NCBI GenBank assembly: GCA_951812925.1
Contig: OX638368.1
Location: 151,266,492-151,330,491, forward strand
Direction of reading: 5' to 3'
DNA length: 64,000 nucleotides
Source: Calliopum simillimum
Lineage: Eukaryota > Arthropoda > Insecta > Diptera > Lauxaniidae
Shown here: positions 1 through 12,600 of the stretch, one piece after another
Numbering within the stretch: position 1 is the stretch's first letter
Layout: each line of letters opens with the position of its first letter
The notes under the pieces: generated by a model
What the model was told of the DNA's origin: nothing
Databases searched by the model: none
Seen by the model: only the letters and a program-made list of their open reading frames with translations
Program-made: the position numbers and the translations under genes

Positions 1-655
1 GACGTGATCTTGTTGGACGACAGATCCACCTTGCAATTCTTTGGTGCACGTTCTCCCGAAATAACCCACTATCTTGATTGTTTTGAGGTTCTTGTGATAG
101 ATCCATATTTCGTCTACGGTAGCAAAACTGCGCAAAAACTCGTTCAGATTGTGACAAACTCTTCTTTGAAGTAGTCACATGTTTACGCTTATGGTTAATT
201 GTGAGCAATCGAAGCACATATCGTGCGGGTAGCTTTTTAATGTCCTAATATTTATTAAAAAGGTTATGTACTTGCCTGTACCTCTAATTGTCCAATCATT
301 CTATGCATTTTATCGACGATTTTTGGCGTGACGAAATCTTTTGAACGAATTAAACGTTCGGCTGGTAAGACCACATCGGGACTCAGTAAACCATTGAAAT
401 TGATTGGTTTTTCAGAGTCCCCATAATATTTGCAAAACCTTTTTTAGTTTTGGTGGAAGTTTTTTTTGGCAAAAGATAATGCTTAATCAGCACGCAAAAT
501 GCACTTTTTTCCATTTTTGCTAAAATTCACGAGGTTTAACGAGGCTTTCAACAGCTGCCAAACACAAACTGAATGACCTTACTTGCACAAAAATTCACAG
601 TGGTCGGTTGGCTCTTGAAACAAGAACTATCCACTATCTAATTCGACCGGACTTA
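1..655 (-). mobile_element. mariner transposon relic, truncated by the window edge
   Basis: Read on the minus strand, a Met at about position 514 opens a mariner-type transposase N-terminus (MEKSAFCVLIKHYLL, then a KYYGDSEKP segment after a frameshift). Further left come a helix-turn-helix-like stretch (VTPKIVDKMHRMI), an ARYVLRLLT segment, and TVDEIWIYH, which carries the first catalytic Asp of the mariner DDD set. At least two frameshifts break the frame, and the C-terminal half lies beyond position 1. The right end near 655 (TTAAGTCCGGTCGAATTAG read on minus) looks like the terminal repeat, but its partner is not in view. It encoded a cut-and-paste transposase and is now dead. The subfamily is not settled; the spacing recalls the cecropia/mellifera groups. 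Confidence 0.75.
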
Positions 656-909
656 ATAAATTTTTGGGCTTTGGACACTTTTGTTGCTATTCTCTGCCAT
701 TGTTGGCCAACCGAAATGTGGTACTTTGCGTACCCACAGCCGAAAATCTAATAGGGCAATCAATTTATGAAACACACTCTTCAGCTGCTCTTGTCTTGCT
801 CCTTTTGAGTCTCACTCTCAACTGGGCTGTTCCTAAGCTACACATAGAACACTTCATTTTTACATCTTTTGAACCCTTTCGTTCGAAAAGGTTTCCAATG
901 CAATAGCGA

Positions 910-1140
910 GTTGAACGAACTCACGACATAGCTATGTCCGCCTGTCTATCGGTCTATCCGTCTGGTTGGCTGTATGTCTGTGGAAATATTTTTCGCCGGA
1001 AAAATGAGCAAGATGGTTCGTAGAAATATGGTTCACTGTCGCCGTCATCAAAGTAAGCCCGTGACAAAAAAAATAAATATTCAAAACGCAATACTGTATT
1101 GTTGTATTTTTTTTTTTCTTTAGTTTTTTTTTATACATAC
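910..1140 (+). repeat. dispersed old repeat with GTCTGTCYGTCTGGTTGGC core
   Basis: The core (TCCGTCTGGTTGGCTG, then TGTGGAAATATTTTTC and a GGAAAAA segment) recurs at 63178-63245. It belongs to a common dipteran dispersed repeat of unknown class. No coding capacity is visible, and the boundaries are only approximate. Confidence 0.45.
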
Positions 1141-1241
1141 ATATATGGAGGTAATGCCGCTACATAAAAGATAAAGAAAAACGCTGGGAGAATGTGATGC
1201 GATTTTATCAATGTTATATTCTGATTATGCATGGTCTAAAG

Positions 1242-1451
1242 CAGTGATATCCAAGGCCTGTGCCCACGGGCACTTGAGCTTTTGTGCTTAAAAGCTTTCA
1301 GTATAAGTGTTCACTCACAGATAAGAGTTCAAAAGTGTCAGTAGTTGTGCAGATCTCCGCAACTCGCTTGCAGCTTATGCAAAATATAAAAGCTTTTAAT
1401 AAGCTTCTATAGATTGGCGACATGCTCTAGTATTGAGTTTGGTTATCATTG
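1242..1451 (+). mobile_element. 210-bp hAT-type MITE
   Basis: The left end CAGTGATATCCAA and the right end TTGGTTATCATTG are inverted repeats with two mismatches over 13 bp. They are flanked by perfect 8-bp direct repeats GTCTAAAG at 1234-1241 and 1452-1459. An 8-bp target duplication with CA-TG ends is the hallmark of hAT transposons. The element is too short to encode a transposase, so it was mobilised in trans. A relative lies at 5583-5893. Confidence 0.8.
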
Positions 1452-1459
1452 GTCTAAAG

Positions 1460-2519
1460 AGTCAAAGCACGTACTTAGTTTTTGGCGGCATCGGGGAACG
1501 CCTTTTTTCGTTCAAGCCAGCTACATTTTTAGTTTTTCCGCTAGTTAGGAAAGTGGGCGATCCTTTGAGCACGTCTGAAGACAGGCTCTGCACCGAAATG
1601 CTCTTCCTGTCCTCCAGATGATTGCAAAAGTCTCACTGAATCCCAAACACACTACCGAATATATTCAAAATAGATTTTACAATTTCAATCAATAAAAATC
1701 TTCTCGATTTATTTAAAAACTTAAATGCGTCTAATTACCACAAGTAGGGTATAAAAAATGTCTTACAAAATTAAAAATAAAGAACCACCACCTATAAATA
1801 AAAAATCAAAATTTAGCTCAACACATCGAAACCCATCAATTAGAAAAGATAATCCAACATCGAAAACATCCAACACCACCCGCACAACACAGGCAAAACG
1901 CCTGCCGCATGCTGCGCCAGCAAATCCCAAAGAGCATGAAAGAAAAACCAAAAAACAACAACAAAAATTAAAAACAAACGCAATTATGAAGAACTCGAAA
2001 CAGCAGCAGCGGCAGCAGTAGATACAATTTACAAATTCATTTTCATTCAACTTAATAATAACAACAACAACAATTGTAGTAGCAAACAATTTGTTGCAGG
2101 CAGGGGAACCTCATTAAGTTTAATCCAGTCATAATAAACTCACGTTCAAAAGCGACGAACGAACGACAAACGAACCGAACGACCGTCGACGACTAAATGT
2201 TTCGATTTCACTCATACTTTTGCTATTGCGCAACCCATCTCTCTTGCACTCTCACGTGTGCTCTCTTTCTCGTTTCCTCGTTTAAGTGGTGCTCATAATT
2301 CATAAATAAACTCACGAACATACAAAATTTATGCAATGTCAGTATAAAAATAAAATTAAGACCGACGATTACAATAAAAGCAATGAATCAGTGGAGCAAT
2401 GCTCGCCGTGTTTGGATACATTGTTGGTAGGGTAATGCCGGCAACATGTTGATGTTGATGCATAAAAAGGCGAACGCTTTCAATGTATACAAACAAAAAT
2501 GATGGAGCGATAATGGTAA
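1460..2519. other. AT-rich non-coding stretch with triplet and GAAC runs
   Basis: This stretch holds CAG/CAA triplets near 2000-2075 and a GAAC-type run at 2150-2190. The short open frames on both strands are low complexity, and I see no gene in them. Confidence 0.6.
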
Positions 2520-3420
2520 ATTACAATTGAATGGAATGAAATTAAATGAAAAGATATAGAACGAAAGGCAATGGAACGGAATGGAATGGGGTGGCATGAA
2601 ATAATATAGAATGGATGGGAAGGGAGTATAATTGAATGGAATAGAATGAAATCGAATGGAATCGAATGGAATCAAATGGAATCGAATGGAATGGAATGGA
2701 ATGCAATGAAGTGGCATAGAATGATGTATGATGGATGGGAAAGACACGCAATGAATAAAATCTTATAGAATGGAGCGGCATGAAATAATACATAATGGAT
2801 GGGAAGGGAATGCAATTGAATGGAATGAAGTAAAATAAACTGATATAGAATTGAATGGAATGTTACTTCATTGATCTGAATCTAAATGAATTGAATTGAA
2901 ACGGAATGGAATGGAGTGGCATGAAATGATATAAAATGGATGAAAAGGGAAAGCAATTTAATGGAATAGAATGAAATGGAGTAAAATGAACTGATATAAA
3001 ATTTATTCGATTGTTATTTCATTGATCTGAATCTAACTGAATGGATTGGAATGAAATGGAATGAAATGGAATTGAATGGATGGAATGGAATGGAGTGGGA
3101 TGAAATGATATATAATGAATAGGAAGGGAATTCAATTGAATGGAATGGAGTGAAATAAAATGATATAGAATTAAGTGTAATGTTACTTCATTGATTTGAA
3201 TCTCACTGAATTGACTTGGAATTGAATGGAGTGGCATGAAATGATATTGAATGGATGGGAAGGGAATGCAATTGACTGGAATAGAATGGAATAGCTTGAA
3301 AAAAAAATGATATAGAATTGAATATAATATTATTTCACTGAATTTCATCGAACTGAATTAAATTGGTATGGAATGGAATCGAACTGAATTAAACTAAATA
3401 AAATTGAAATGAATTTAGCC
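2520..3420. repeat. GGAAT-rich satellite with higher-order units
   Basis: The block is made of degenerate GAATG/GGAAT pentamers. Superimposed is a longer unit whose landmark GTGGCATGAAAT...GGATGGGAAGGG recurs near 2590, 2710, 2773, 2915, 3090 and 3230. Spacing is irregular (about 60-175 bp, often ~140). A second landmark, ATTTCATTGATCTGAATCT or close variants, recurs near 2865, 3015 and 3185. Minus-strand open frames rich in SIPFHS are by-products of the repeat. Confidence 0.9.
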
Positions 3421-5574
3421 TTTCACAAAATACAATTATGACACGACGCTGGGAAACATCAATAACTTGATAGCAAAGATTAAAGATTCAATGTTTCATA
3501 CTATGTTCTTTTGGATACATGTTGCGCACTCTATTAATCGTATCATTCATGTTATGCTATTCATCATGGTCGCACCACTTGCCAACAAAAGTTCAACCCA
3601 CCACCGACAGTTCAACAATTTCAACTGCATAGCTAGACGCATACATAAATACATACATACATACTTATCAACAGATACAGATGTACAGATACAATTAAGT
3701 CACATTTGAATTCAAATTTGAATTTAATCGGCAAACGATCCGTCAGTTTGTTTATCTCTCAGATGGTTAAATAAGTGTTTTTTTCTTTTCTGTACATATT
3801 TCCATTTGTGTGCTGTCTGTTTGGCGCGCTCATCATCAAATCCATTAGATTGAGTATCTATTAGATTAAATGTTGCCAATGCCGTTATAGGGGATGAATG
3901 AGCAGCGTAAGCAATTGAGAACAACAACAATAACATAATTGTATCTCATAATTACAATACGAATATAATTTAAATGGGGAGCAGCAGCAGCAGTAGCGCA
4001 TTAGAAGAAGCCAACTTTGCTGATGGCAGCAGCGGCGACGGCGATGATGACGACGACGACGACGACGATACCAGTTGGGGCAAAATGTATCTAGATACAT
4101 AATTGCCACATTCAGTCGTCGTTAAATAGTTGGACGACGCAGTTCGCTCCGTTTATTCGGATTTATATTCGTGTGTACGCGTTCACAATATTTAAGATAC
4201 AAAATTCAGATACACGTTCGCGTAGTTGTCACCGTCATCGTCGTCGTCGTCGCCATTGGTTTCAACTGCGAGTTGTTGTTGTTTTATCTCACAGAGCGAA
4301 AACAATTACACTCGGATTTCACAGTTTGTTTTGCTTTTGCGCCATGTTGTTGTTTGGATTTTTTATTTTTTTTCTTTTTTTTTTTGTTGCTGATGTCGCT
4401 TAGCGCAACTTTTAATTAAGCGTTTGTATTCGCGAGCTGTCGGCATATCTTTGGGATACTTTTGAAGTGAACTACTGGAGCTGCTTCGGATGTTAGTCAC
4501 CAACACCAGCAGCAGCAGCAGCAACGGCAGCGCTTCTCATTAGCATGTTGTTATTGCTATTACTTTTGTTGCTTTTTTTTTTTTGTTGTTGTTGTTGTCA
4601 TTCTTAATTCTTTTAACAAATTAACAATTTTTCTCAACTTTTCTATTCTATCACTTATAACACAGTGCAACAAAATTTGATTAGAGCTGAGTTTTCAAAG
4701 TTTTCAGGATTTTTTTTTAACGTTGAGTTTGCATGATTTTGGAATGATGAGGTAATGACTATCCATAGCTGAGCATACGTCGAGTATTGTTGGTCTAAAA
4801 GAACTGGTATATGTAGGTCTTGTCTCAGAAAAGGCGAAGTTTCTGCTTTCAGACAAATATCGTCAAACTCTTGACTACGAAATCAAAGAAGTTCATTAAA
4901 TCAATACCTTCAAATTTTCAAACCAATGAATACACCAGTCATACGAAAAGTATAGCAGTGAGCTCTAAAATTTACGAAAATGTATTAGATTAGTTACGAA
5001 TTATTTGTGGAAGAGTTTCATCAAATAACGTTCTTACCCCAATAATCTTCAGAAAGTAGTTAAACAATGTTGTTTGTCTCTTTTCGACAGTTTGTAATTT
5101 TTCCTACCTAGTAGAACAATCCAAATGGAGTCTTTATTAAACCTATTGATCCATTCACTGTACTGCTGCTTGAAGAGACATTAATATATACTATGTGTCA
5201 AATTATAAAGTTTTTATGAGTCTTATGAATGCCAAAACTATAGCAGAATAGGTTACAGTGGCGGAAATTGCATAGATTGAAAACCTCACATAGACGGACT
5301 ATAAGAAAGAATACAGTATTTGATTACACCAAGGGAGTTTCGGGTTAGTGCCGACGAGAAAAATACCTTTCATGGCAGACCCAGCTCAATTTATGCCATC
5401 TGAGTTGAAGATTTGTTAGGTTTTAATTCAGTTCTAACTTTCAGTTAATCTCAGCAAGTAATCAGAAAAATATTTCTTGTAAACATACGATTGAGTTGGT
5501 TCCAAAAAAAATAGTGCGCATGGCACCGTTTGCACAAATCTTTTCTACCCTCTGTACTTCTTTTAAGAGCTATG
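3421..5574. other. Non-coding stretch with GAC/CAG triplets and clustered GATACA sites
   Basis: There is a GAC run near 4035-4070, a GTC run near 4228-4252, CAG runs near 3980 and 4505, and several AGATACA/TGTATCT words between 3670 and 4215. It could be regulatory DNA near a promoter. No open frame here has plausible protein character. Confidence 0.45.
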
Positions 5575-5582
5575 CTCTAAAG

Positions 5583-5893
5583 CAGTGATGTCCAAAGCAG
5601 TGATGTCCAAAGCCTATGCCCGCGGGTACTTGAGCTTTTATGCTTATACGTACTTACTCACAGTTAAGCGTTCAACTGTGTCAGAAGTTGTGCAGATCTG
5701 TGTCACTTTCTTGCAGCTTATACAAAATATAAAAGCTTTCAAGGAGCTTTTATAAACTATCTGACAACATACGCTTTTAAAATACCATATCAGTTTAAAT
5801 CCGAAAGTTTGAAGCTCAATTACTTAGGATCTTGTATGTTTCGGCATTTTTTAGTAGGCGACATGCTTTGGCTTTTCTCATTACACTAAGTAC
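5583..5893 (+). mobile_element. Second copy of the hAT-type MITE family
   Basis: It shares long stretches with 1242-1451: CAGTGATRTCCA at the left end, GCCCRCGGGYACTTGAGCTTT, the TTGTGCAGATCT block, and GGCGACATGCT near the right end. The terminal word is doubled here (CAGTGATGTCCAAAG at 5583 and 5598). It retains about 100 bp near 5757-5850 that the first copy lacks. The right boundary and the TSD are unclear. Confidence 0.6.
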
Positions 5894-5899
5894 CATCCT

Positions 5900-6469
5900 A
5901 TGGGAGATTTCCGAATGTAATCGGTTTCTGGGTCAACATGGTATTAAGGTATTCTTGAGAGCAGTGGAGTAAAGATCTCATACGTACAACCGTTTCCAAC
6001 AGAAGACTTTTATTTTATCCATAGTCAGTATAAAAAGGAATTTTTAAATAAATGGCCCTTTGTGATACTCAAGCGCATTTGTTGATAAAAAGTGGGTAGC
6101 TTTTCTGAAGAAGACTTTCAAAAACATTTTAGCAAGAAAGATGAAAGATTGATGCAGGCAAACAATACTTTATGAAGATATACTTCCATTTATTTATAAC
6201 GAAAGGCACCTTTCACCTGACAGGCCTTTGGCACCAAGAAGGCTTTATCCAATCCAGTCAACTTAATATCCTTTTATTAAAAAGCTAGAATAGTTTCTAA
6301 CTGAAATAGATGACATGAAACCTTGTAACTTGTATCGAATCAATTTCTTATTTTCGTTCTAATATTGTTATAACCTAAAAATCTTTATTCCTATAGAGCA
6401 ACTCCTTCAACTGTGTTTTCAGTTATTGATGTAGATTTTAACCTGCCCTTGTGAAGGTCGAAAGTTTTA
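5900..6469. other. Non-coding stretch, nothing recognised
   Basis: AT-rich sequence without a supported gene, RNA or repeat boundary. Confidence 0.5.
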
Positions 6470-6990
6470 CACCAACATTTTTTCAACTTTTTCATTATTT
6501 TCCAATTTAATTAAAATTTATCAACTTTTCCAAAAAAAAAATCAAAATTTTTCATCCTCTAAAAATTTTTCGACCTTTCCAATGTTTTTCGAAGTTTTTC
6601 GACTTTTTAACATATTTTTCGACCATTTTCCGAGACATCGAAGATTTTTGGATATTTTCAGCATTTTGTGGTTTTTCCAACATTTCTTCCCATTTTCAAA
6701 AACTTTTTGATTCCTCAAAATTTTTGATTTTTTCGAAATTTTGACGTTTCCCATATTTTGTAGCGTTTTTTTTACAGTTTCAATGTTTTTCGATGTATTC
6801 CATATTTTCTACATTTTTATTATTTCTCGAATTTCGAGTTCCCGACATTTTTCGAATAGTTTAAGACTTTTCGAACTCTTAAAATTTTTTCAATTTTTTT
6901 TTTTATTTTTCGATTAGTTGAACATTTTCCGACTATTTGAAAATTTTTTGGCTATTCCAAGTTGTTTAAAATTTTTTTTAGATTCATCAA
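6470..6990. repeat. Degenerate ~19-bp minisatellite (TTTTTCGACTTTTTCAACA type)
   Basis: Words such as ATTTTTCGACTTTT, AACATTTTTCGA and TTTTCCAACATTT repeat throughout. This is the reverse complement of the unit seen at 42770-43320, and a short stretch recurs at 7670-7830. The lysine-rich minus-strand frame here is a by-product. Confidence 0.75.
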
Positions 6991-6999
6991 GGAAATAAA

Positions 7000-7660
7000 T
7001 GTAAAATTTTTTGGGAATTTTTTGAAAAGTTAAAAAAATTTTTTTTTTTTTTTTAATTTTTTAAAAAAAAGCAAAAAATTAATTTCAAAAATTATTCAAA
7101 AAAAAAAAAAAGTTTCCAAAAAAAATCTCACGTATTGCTTGGACGATTCTAAGCATTTTTTGCCAAGTACATTTTTTTCGTAAGATGCTTTCCTCTTGAG
7201 TAAAAAAGATTTTTGCCTTCCGCGGGCGTTCAAAAGCCAAAAACTCCCATTTAACGTCCGAATACCATCTTAAGTCATACATCATTTTAAAGCTTATAAA
7301 TTATGCTTTAATTTAAAGTACTTTTAAAAAAAATCGAAAGGGGGTTTTTTTAAAAAAAATGCAAAAGTATTTTTAAGTGTAAAAAATATTTTTTTATAAG
7401 AAGAACGCTTCAAAATGAATAGGACCAGAAACTTAGATTTATCAATTTACAAACTTTAGTGTAAGCTATAAACTTTTGAAAAAACACCCTTTTCATGAAA
7501 ATGACTAAAAACGCCAACTTCAATACCCTGTATTTTAACAACAAATGGTACTAGGACCAAATTCTCCCGGATTGTTGTTTTTGCACACCGGATCTACCAT
7601 ACTGCCAAATTGGAGTGAAATCGGAGAAAAAAAATTTGGAGCTGGTACACTTGGCATGTA
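7000..7660. other. Poly-A/poly-T rich non-coding stretch
   Basis: Homopolymer runs dominate, with no gene seen. It may be the decayed interior of an unidentified element. Confidence 0.45.
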
Positions 7661-7669
7661 GTGCTTCAT

Positions 7670-7830
7670 ATTTTGATAATTTTAACATTTGCCAACATTT
7701 TCAATATTTTTAGGTATACGTATTTTCAAGATTTTTCGACTTTTCAACATTTTTCGAACATTTCAAGGTTTATTGTTTTTTTAGTTAATTCCAACATTTT
7801 TCAACTTTTTCAAATGTTTTTCAGCATATT
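7670..7830. repeat. Short block of the TTTTTCGACTTTTCAACA minisatellite
   Basis: Same degenerate words as at 6470-6990, for example ATTTTTCGACTTTTCAACAT near 7733-7753. Confidence 0.6.
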
Positions 7831-8009
7831 TCGGACTTGCTACTCGTGTTTGGGAGAGTTTTTTCAGCAAAACCAAAAAATATGTTCCGCTTAATTTTTG
7901 TCGGTGTAAATGCTTTAAAACATTCCACAAAATGGAAAACTGTTGACCGTTGTATATTTTGTCACTTTTGTTTTTTGTTTTTTTAATGTTTTGCTTGATG
8001 TTCTTACGT

Positions 8010-9559
8010 TTGAGATACAATTTGCGTGCTCAAAGATACAACAATCGTGAAACAAAAACAAAAAAAGCCCCTGCTATTTCATGCTGCTTTGTCAACGCGC
8101 GCCCTGGGTGTCAAACGCCAGTTAGACAGACAACAACGACGAGTAGTTTTTAGTTCAGCGTGCTAATTGCATGTGAGAGATTCTCGGCGTTTTTTTCTGT
8201 TTTGAATTAAATTGAAAAAAATTTACTTTACTTTCCAACATTCATATTTTTTCCTACATATTTGTATGTCGGCAGAGTGAGTGTGTGTTAAGTAGATGAA
8301 AAATAAAGTATCTCCTCATAGTTGCTTATCGTATCTCAAACGTTTGCTGGCACATTGATGTTGTTGACGACGGCGACGACGATGATAATGATGATGATGA
8401 ACGGTGGCGCGCTACTTAATTTAATAAACATTTTATTGCTCACACAAACAACAGCAGTGTGCTCAGTATTCTGTGCAAATTGTATCTGCGATATTTTTTT
8501 CCATCTCGTACATGGCTCTTATTTAAACGGATTTCACGCAGTAACATAGATACGCAGATACAATGAACGACGATACGTTACCGTCGCGTTGCGCTGATTC
8601 GTTTGTTTGTGATGAACGTTTGTCAATTTCGCACTTGTGTTATTTTGTTTTTACGTTTAATGTTTGAATTGTTTTTAATTTTATTGTTGTTATTTTTTAT
8701 GAAAATTAAATTGCTATTAATTGCAGCAGTTTATTAGTGTCGGCGATACTACGGTGTGCGCGCACATAAGATACAAGATATGAGGTACTTGAAATAATGC
8801 CAGTGATTGTCGCATATAAAAATTAATTAACAAAAAAAAAATTAATTATTGCTGAACAAGTAAAATTGATTAAATGCACAAAAATAATAAAAATATTAAA
8901 ATTCAAAAAAAATAAATTATTTAAAAGAGTTCGAAGTGGAAGAAAAAATTTGTGAAAAAAATACAGTGGAAAACTTAATTAAAGAAGTTCAATATTTATT
9001 CAACAAAACAAAAATATACAAAAAAAAAAACAAAGATTTAAAAAAAAGTTTAACAAAATTTACAAAAAAAAAAATATTTGCCAAAAAACACCCACAACTA
9101 CGCGTAGTAACCTTTTAAACGAATTATTTACTCCAATGTGTCAATTAAATAAATGTAAAATGTGCTTGTGCCATTATCCTGATTAAGGACTACACACATT
9201 TAAATAGCAGTAGCAGCAGCGTTAAACAATTCCAACCATAACGAACACATCCAACCAAACATGTAACATACCGACGCAAAGCATAGTGAAAATGTATAGT
9301 GTCAAGTGCTTTCATTTTGCTGTTGTTTTTGTAAAGGATAATCAACAAAAGGATACACACAACACATTAAATTAAAATTCCACTTTATACAGAGTGTTGT
9401 ATTGCTGTGTGTACAGTTACACAACCATTATACTGCGCCACGTGACCTTTTTGGCAAAATATAGTTATATACTATATATATTTGAAGTCACATTTAATGG
9501 ATATCAACGGACATAATTAATATAAAAAGACCAATTAAATCTGTTTTCTTCATATTAAG
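8010..9559 (+). other. Possible promoter region and 5' non-coding exon ending in a splice donor
   Basis: The stretch carries a dense set of GATACA/TGTATC words (8018-8780) and GAC/GAT triplets near 8365-8400. It then becomes an A-rich leader-like sequence ending in AAG|GTAAGT, with the donor GT at 9560-9561. That donor matches the consensus exactly. No long open frame precedes it, so any exon would be 5' untranslated. I infer that it could be the leader exon of the gene whose coding exon begins at 55751, on the same strand. The start site is not identifiable by eye, and the link is unproven. Confidence 0.35.
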
Positions 9560-9589
9560 GTAAGTTCTTATTTAAGTAATAAAAATACG

Positions 9590-9634
9590 TATGTATGTAT
9601 TCTCCTTTAACTCCTAGGAGGAGCATAGGGCCAA
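9590..9634 (-). repeat. 45-bp dispersed element, copy 1
   Basis: It nearly matches 33687-33731 and, inverted, 29878-29918. The core TCCTTTAACTCCTAGGAGGA is followed by GCATAGGGCCAA, and one end is a TATG repeat. Read on minus it ends in a CATA repeat like the tail of a retroposon. Confidence 0.65.
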
Positions 9635-12600
9635 TCTTATACCAGTATATAAATATTCAGTTATAGTTAAACAAGCCAGTGCACTATGGATCAAAAAGCA
9701 CATTTTTCTGTCCAAAACCTATAACGTCTTTATTATCATGGTGATCAACTGGCAATGTAGTTTTTATGTTGGCTCTGGACTAAAAGAACAATTCTGAGCA
9801 AAATTGAGCGTCTATATTTCTAAATAACCATAACAATAGCAACATCTTACTACTTTCGGATATTTTAAGACTCACAACTCCCAACAAAATTTTTAAAAAA
9901 AATTTTAAGGACAAGGGACCCATTTGAATTTTAATTTTTCCACAGAAAACCAAAATATATTGAAATGTTTTAAGCTAAATTGCATAATATACACCAGCAT
10001 CAATTTTATTAATTTTTCTTTTAGAAAAAACAAATTATTTTAATAATTTTTTAATAACTGAAAAGAAGCGTTAAAATCACCACTTGTTTGCGTTATCTCA
10101 CTGCAATGCAAACATATGAATTTTGACACATCACTGAAGAACGGTTAATTATTTTTCTTCAAAACAAAAACATTTTTGATTATTTCGAAGCAGTCTCCGT
10201 TAAACTGCATCAACGAAAATTCAATAGCAATACTTGTAAAATTAGGTTTTGGCCAGAAAAGTGTAGTTTTTCATCCAGTGTATCGAAAAAACGGTAGAAA
10301 AAAAATTCAAAATTTATCATCAGACTTCCCCCACTTCCCACCTTTGGAATAAAGATATCGAAGCACCAATGAAACATATTGTGTGAAAATGTAAGGCTTC
10401 GATATTAAGAAGTCCTTGAAAAGATCATGCTTCTTTATTAAAATCAACATTGAAATTGTGATTAGGCATTTGCATAATAACGGGTACAACAGATTCAGGC
10501 CAAGTTTTCCAATTTAAAAGTAGAATGTGAATAAATACGGCAGAAAGGCTTCTTTATTTTATTTTAGTATCAATTATTCTGATCATGATTTATATGGGAA
10601 ATATTGTTTGTTTTTTTGTATACCTTGTATTTCCTAAGCAATGGAAGTTATATCCTTTTACACCTAGTGGGTGTAAATCAAAGCACAAAATGAAGTTAAA
10701 AAAATTGTCACGTAACTTTTAAGAAAAAATTCCCACTTATCGAAAAGCAAATATTTTTGAAAATATTTTTGTTTTTCATCCAACTTTCGGTAAAAAAAAA
10801 AAAATTTAAAAAATATTATTTTGAGAAAATCAACTTTTAAGATTTTTCAAAAAATGGCCGCCATTTTGTAAATTTTCAAAATTTAAAAATGGAAATAAAA
10901 ATAACATTTAAAATGCTACAAGAATCCGAAAACAAAAATTAAAAAAATTTATTTTTGACAAAATGACGGAACTTAGAAAAAAAATTAATCGATTTTTCGA
11001 AAAAACACTTTGAAGTTCCATGTTCATAGCTTGCAAAAAAAAAAAAATTTCCAAAACTAATAACCCAGTGTGCCAAACGATTTATATCTCCGCTTTTTTA
11101 TCCGTTACGGATCCGTTTGCGGGAGAAATTACCAAAAAAAAGCGAATCGTTTCTTTTTTTTTGGGAATTAGAGCACTTAGAACAGCTTTGTAAATTTTTA
11201 TAAAAATCTGAGAACCCATCTGCAAATTTCGAAAAACTTGAGATGGAAAAGAAAAAAATTTCAGGAGTACGATATAAAGAATGAACTGAAAATTTATTAT
11301 AAGCGACTTACCCATTTAAGAATGCATATTGCGCCATATCTGGAAAGAAAACAAAACATAACTTTGGGCGTTTTTCGATTTTAATAAAATAATATGTATG
11401 GGAAATATAAGTTTCTGAAAAATTTAAAAAATCATAATTGCAGTAAAATAAGACTCTAAAGAAACTTCTGTTCAAAAAAATTAGATCTAGTTTTTGTTAG
11501 ATCAGTGTATCTTATTTCACTGATCTATAGCTCCTAAGTTATTGGACGTACGAAAACTACTCCCAAGGCTTTTCTATATTAAATTTTCTACAAAATATAC
11601 ACTACAAGATAGTAGATCAACATATTTCTGTAGAAGTAACCGTGTCGATTTTCGCCATTGGTTTTAAAACGCTAAAATAAAGCGATTCTAAATAAAAAAT
11701 GTGATGAATCTGATTTTTTTTTTTAACAAAGAGTCTTATTTCACTAGAATATTCGGTACTATTAGAAAAATTTTTTTTTATAATATTGGAAAACTTATTC
11801 AATTCTCTATTTGGAGAGATATTTTTGTTTGGCTTACGGTAAATTCTTTCAAGCTCTAGATAACAATTTGACAAATATCGAGAAGAAAAAAAAAAATTTC
11901 AACTCGCTATATCGAAGAAGAGTTTCTCCAATTTTCAATTTAATTTTAAGTTGATCACGGTTACAATAATTCTGAGAACTTTTTTAATATCTACGCCAAT
12001 AGTACTACGTAGGTAAAATGTATGGGCAAAATAAATTCAATCAATTGTGTCTCAATTAAATATTTCAATTTGATTGCTTTCGTCAATATAAAAACTGTGT
12101 TAATACGCTTAATGCAAACAGATCCGGGGATTTCCATTAAATTGAAATTTCATAAGTAAAGCCAATATGAATTCCCTAATAGCTAATAACTTTGCTATAA
12201 AATGTTAAAAAACAACAAGAGCAGCTGACTCCAATGACATTTCATTCCATTAATTAGACTAATATATAGATAGATGTTAATTTTTGTAAATATGTATATG
12301 AGTGTGTATAAGATCTTTTTAATGAAATCATCAAATGCCGTCTTAAAAATCAACTGAAAAATATAAACAAAAGAATCACCATGATGTTGCAGAGTTGTAA
12401 CAGAATGAAATACAAAACAAATAAAGAAATTGGAAAAAAATATCAAATCAATTCCAGAGAATGTTGCATTAATAGAAAATAAAAATTGATTTGAATAAAT
12501 TAATTAAATTAATATTACGCAGAAATTGAAACTGGTTCAAATTACGTGTGAAATTAATTGAGTGTACGGAATCAGAACCAGAAAGGAAGTGCTGTGAAAA

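Noticed and set aside
1763..2089. Cys-rich minus frame of 108 residues
   Set aside because: Low complexity from CAA/CAG and poly-A DNA; no homology I recognise and overlapping frames on both strands.
2388..3348. Minus-strand frames rich in Ser-Ile-Pro-Phe-His
   Set aside because: They are translations of the GGAAT satellite and have no independent gene character.
4171..4419. Overlapping plus-strand frames with Arg-rich and Phe/Val-rich runs
   Set aside because: They derive from GTC triplets and poly-T, and the two frames overlap each other.
8936..9118. Lys-rich 60-residue frame in the presumed leader exon
   Set aside because: A-rich leader DNA gives Lys codons; the listed start is not an ATG in the sequence, and no domain is visible.
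11040..11900. Another long inverted-repeat element
   Set aside because: Only short complementary words (AAATAAGACTCT) match; the arms could not be extended by eye.
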